From NCBI GenBank assembly GCA_002336765.1, contig DDES01000099.1, forward strand, positions 1 through 6,954: 6,954 nucleotides of DNA, written 5' to 3'. A program made the position numbers and the translations under genes. Positions within the stretch are counted from its first letter, which is position 1, and every line of letters starts with the position of its first letter. Positions 6,701 to 6,954 of this stretch are shown one piece after another. Source of the stretch: Novosphingobium sp. UBA1948 (GTDB taxonomy: Bacteria > Pseudomonadota > Alphaproteobacteria > Sphingomonadales > Sphingomonadaceae). The notes beneath the pieces were generated by a model. That model worked only from the letters and a program-made list of their open reading frames with translations. It ran no database searches and was not told the origin of the DNA.

Positions 6701-6954
6701 GAACTGTCCGACATCGAAAACCTCACCGGCTCGGATTTTGCGGACGTGCTGTCGGGCAATGATGGCGCCAATGTGCTTTCGGGCGGCGCGGGCGATGATA
6801 CGCTGGCGGGCGGCTATGGCGCCGACACTCTGTTTGGCGGCGCGGGCACCGACACGGCGGATTACAGCGCGGCGCAGGGCGCGGTCACGGTGCGGCTCGA
6901 TGGGCTTGCCTCGGCGGGCGACATTGCCGAGGGCGATGTGCTCTCGGGCATCGA
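3755..6954 (+). CDS. Giant RTX calcium-binding protein, N-terminal part (runs off window)
   Basis: The frame is open from ATG 3755 to the window edge: 1066 codons and no stop. A TGA at 3740-3742 closes the frame upstream, leaving ATG 3755 (AGGGG 6 bases before it) or the adjacent GTG 3752. There is no Sec signal; type I substrates carry theirs at the C-terminus, which lies outside the window. Layout: basic N-terminus (8 Lys/Arg in residues 1-22); beta-rich domain about 59-147 with DVVLVFDDGSRIIIPNMAL (86-104); charged linker with Q167-Q173; middle beta-rich region about 226-456, including an isolated RTX-like ITGTGSSDIIYAD (276-288) and LPEGYSIANATKTADGWLVD, which recalls repeat domains of large adhesins; then RTX repeats of GGxGxDxLx type from 457 onward. 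In RTX proteins these bind calcium and fold as a beta-roll after export. The probable role is a surface or secreted adhesin exported through the TolC-like channel. No enzyme domain is visible, but one could lie downstream. Confidence 0.9.
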   Translation, partial: MVRISRGKSAKSAGVTKRGKGRAPVTPEDVLNAGDGANPHAADAGETGKAGQSNFGLAKIVALDAGDRAVLNMPYAPFKVEIIDVDVVLVFDDGSRIIIPNMALAAFSGKKPVIQFSDREFAADELVAQVGEIVEHDGSLNLKLASGDDGKAEGAKPAVQPEDSDAQQQQQQQEQEKQHKFDDQGKALTEKISNSQASSSAPAGVISARSVVPAPDDAIGPAGIGKLVPKLTYGLYNEEGVKTTTENGATVIKGSAGGTTSSTDATYTAQTAKETITGTGSSDIIYADTTAQAPEGTSFRSLHVVAEVPAKGLQLLKILIPSLPEGYSIANATKTADGWLVDVDQGNIQKLTSVTTTDTAGKTTTFSAPASESFFSFDLQLIYHLPSTGAAANSSGFQSEFYMPVQLGLSTDGTTSTFATQVSDHFGIKVVTDAKDMVVVDPITGDPVYVLYSNPPGNIIKAGDGDDVIHAGAGADEIDGGTGSDTIAYDLSGEGVKVDLATGKGTGGHAEGDTYTGIENIIGSAHNDTLIGDAGNNTFDGGAGADSIDGGAGTDTVDYSRAFAGVAVPTGADEGTLAGVEIHLDGSASHGGTAEGDTLSNIEHAIGSARADKLYGGAGADSLEGGAGNDTLAGGAGADTLAGGAGIDTADYSASTGAVSAHLDGTAGSGSDAEGDVLSGIEVLVGSAFNDTLTGSAGDETFKGGAGADAIDGGAGTDVVDFSTSTVGVDVHLDGTASHGGEAEGDTYANIESLTGSQFADHLLGAAANESLYGGMGDDTIEGGAGADSLYGGDGVDIASYAGSSAGVIASLDGTQQSGDALGDVYSSVEGLEGSAFNDTLIGSTTDDKLYGGAGDDVLKGGAGADTLDGGDGFDTVDYSGSAEAVQLRLDGAPGRGGNAQGDILTNIEHAIGSNFDDLLTGSAHADSLEGGAGADTLVGGAGADTLVGGAGIDTADYRGSASGVTVSLDGTIGHGGDAEGDELSDIENLTGSDFADVLSGNDGANVLSGGAGDDTLAGGYGADTLFGGAGTDTADYSAAQGAVTVRLDGLASAGDIAEGDVLSGI
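4253..4273 (+). repeat. CAG/CAA run encoding seven glutamines
   Basis: Six CAG codons and one CAA encode Q167-Q173 of the RTX protein. They are followed by a Glu/Gln/Lys/His-rich stretch (EQEKQHKFDDQ). This lies in the linker between the N-terminal and middle domains. A trinucleotide run of this kind can change length by slippage without breaking the frame. Confidence 0.8.
5627..5695 (+). repeat. 27-base tandem repeat (nonapeptide unit) in the RTX region
   Basis: Two full 27-base units (5627-5653 and 5654-5680) and a partial third (5681-5695) encode GGAGNDTLA, GGAGADTLA and GGAGI. Each starts GGCGGCGCGGG, and the full units share GATACGCTGGC. This near-identity at DNA level, not only in protein, points to recent duplication by slippage or recombination. 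Confidence 0.75.
6545..6613 (+). repeat. Second 27-base tandem repeat in the RTX region
   Basis: Units at 6545-6571 and 6572-6598 differ at only two or three bases and both encode GGAGADTLV. A partial third (6599-6613) encodes GGAGI. The arrangement matches the array at 5627-5695, including the same exit into GGAGIDTADY, so the two may be copies of one ancestral block in which Ala became Val through a single base change in each unit. Confidence 0.75.

Larger units (their letters stand above)
5123..6954 (+). repeat. Tandem RTX modules, mostly 70 or 79 residues long
   Basis: The region starts with NIIKAGDGDDVIHAGAGADE (458 onward). It then repeats a module made of a spacer and RTX nonapeptides. 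The spacer resembles DTxDYSxSxxGVxVxLDGT, then an acidic AEGDxLxxIE and GSxFxDxLxG; the nonapeptides resemble GGAGADTLx. Taking the Asp that opens each spacer as anchor, modules begin at residues 485, 555, 648, 718, 797, 875, 954 and 1033 (DNA 5207, 5417, 5696, 5906, 6143, 6377, 6614 and 6851). The periods are 70, 93, 70, 79, 78, 79 and 79 residues, and the eighth is cut by the window end. 79 minus 70 is one nonapeptide. The 93 is explained by a 14-residue insert, and the 78 by a one-residue deletion in the spacer. Confidence 0.9.

Noticed and set aside
5123..6954. CRISPR-like or non-coding tandem repeat array
   Set aside because: The repeats stay in frame, encode calcium-binding nonapeptides, and lack unique spacers of constant length between identical repeats.

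Overview
The window is about 65% GC by eye, and coding frames strongly prefer G or C in the third codon position. Gene content and style (a TolC-family exporter, a very large RTX protein, a PilZ protein) suggest an alphaproteobacterium, most plausibly of the Sphingomonadales (Novosphingobium or Sphingobium type). The taxonomic guess is inference from composition and gene style, not from a marker gene.

Layout. (1) Positions 2-202 hold the last 66 codons of an unidentified plus-strand gene. (2) 20 bases later comes a complete single-domain PilZ protein (223-570), a predicted cyclic-di-GMP sensor. (3) After a 96-base gap containing an inverted repeat comes a TolC-family outer-membrane efflux/secretion protein (667-2358), with an unusual Pro/Ala-rich spacer near its N-terminus and a Lys/Pro-rich C-terminal tail. 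(4) A GT-B glycosyltransferase of the GT4 type lies on the minus strand (2355-3584). Its stop codon overlaps that of the tolC-like gene. (5) A 170-base divergent intergenic region follows, containing a hairpin that covers the next gene's ribosome binding site. (6) From 3755 to the window edge runs the first 1066 codons of a giant RTX protein, which continues past the end.

The RTX protein has no Sec signal peptide. It has a basic N-terminus, a beta-rich N-terminal domain, a seven-glutamine run in a charged linker, a beta-rich middle domain, and then at least eight repeats of an RTX module whose length is almost always 70 or 79 residues, a difference of exactly one calcium-binding nonapeptide.

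Working model (inference): the locus makes and exports a calcium-folded surface or secreted RTX protein by a type I system whose outer-membrane pore is the TolC-like protein. The ABC ATPase and membrane-fusion protein are not in this window. The PilZ protein hints at cyclic-di-GMP input, and the glycosyltransferase may modify the adhesin or a surface polysaccharide. An inverted repeat with the same 8-base left side (CTGTCTAG) and the same right arm (GACAG) lies just upstream of both the tolC-like and RTX genes. It is the best candidate for shared control and the most interesting non-coding signal here.
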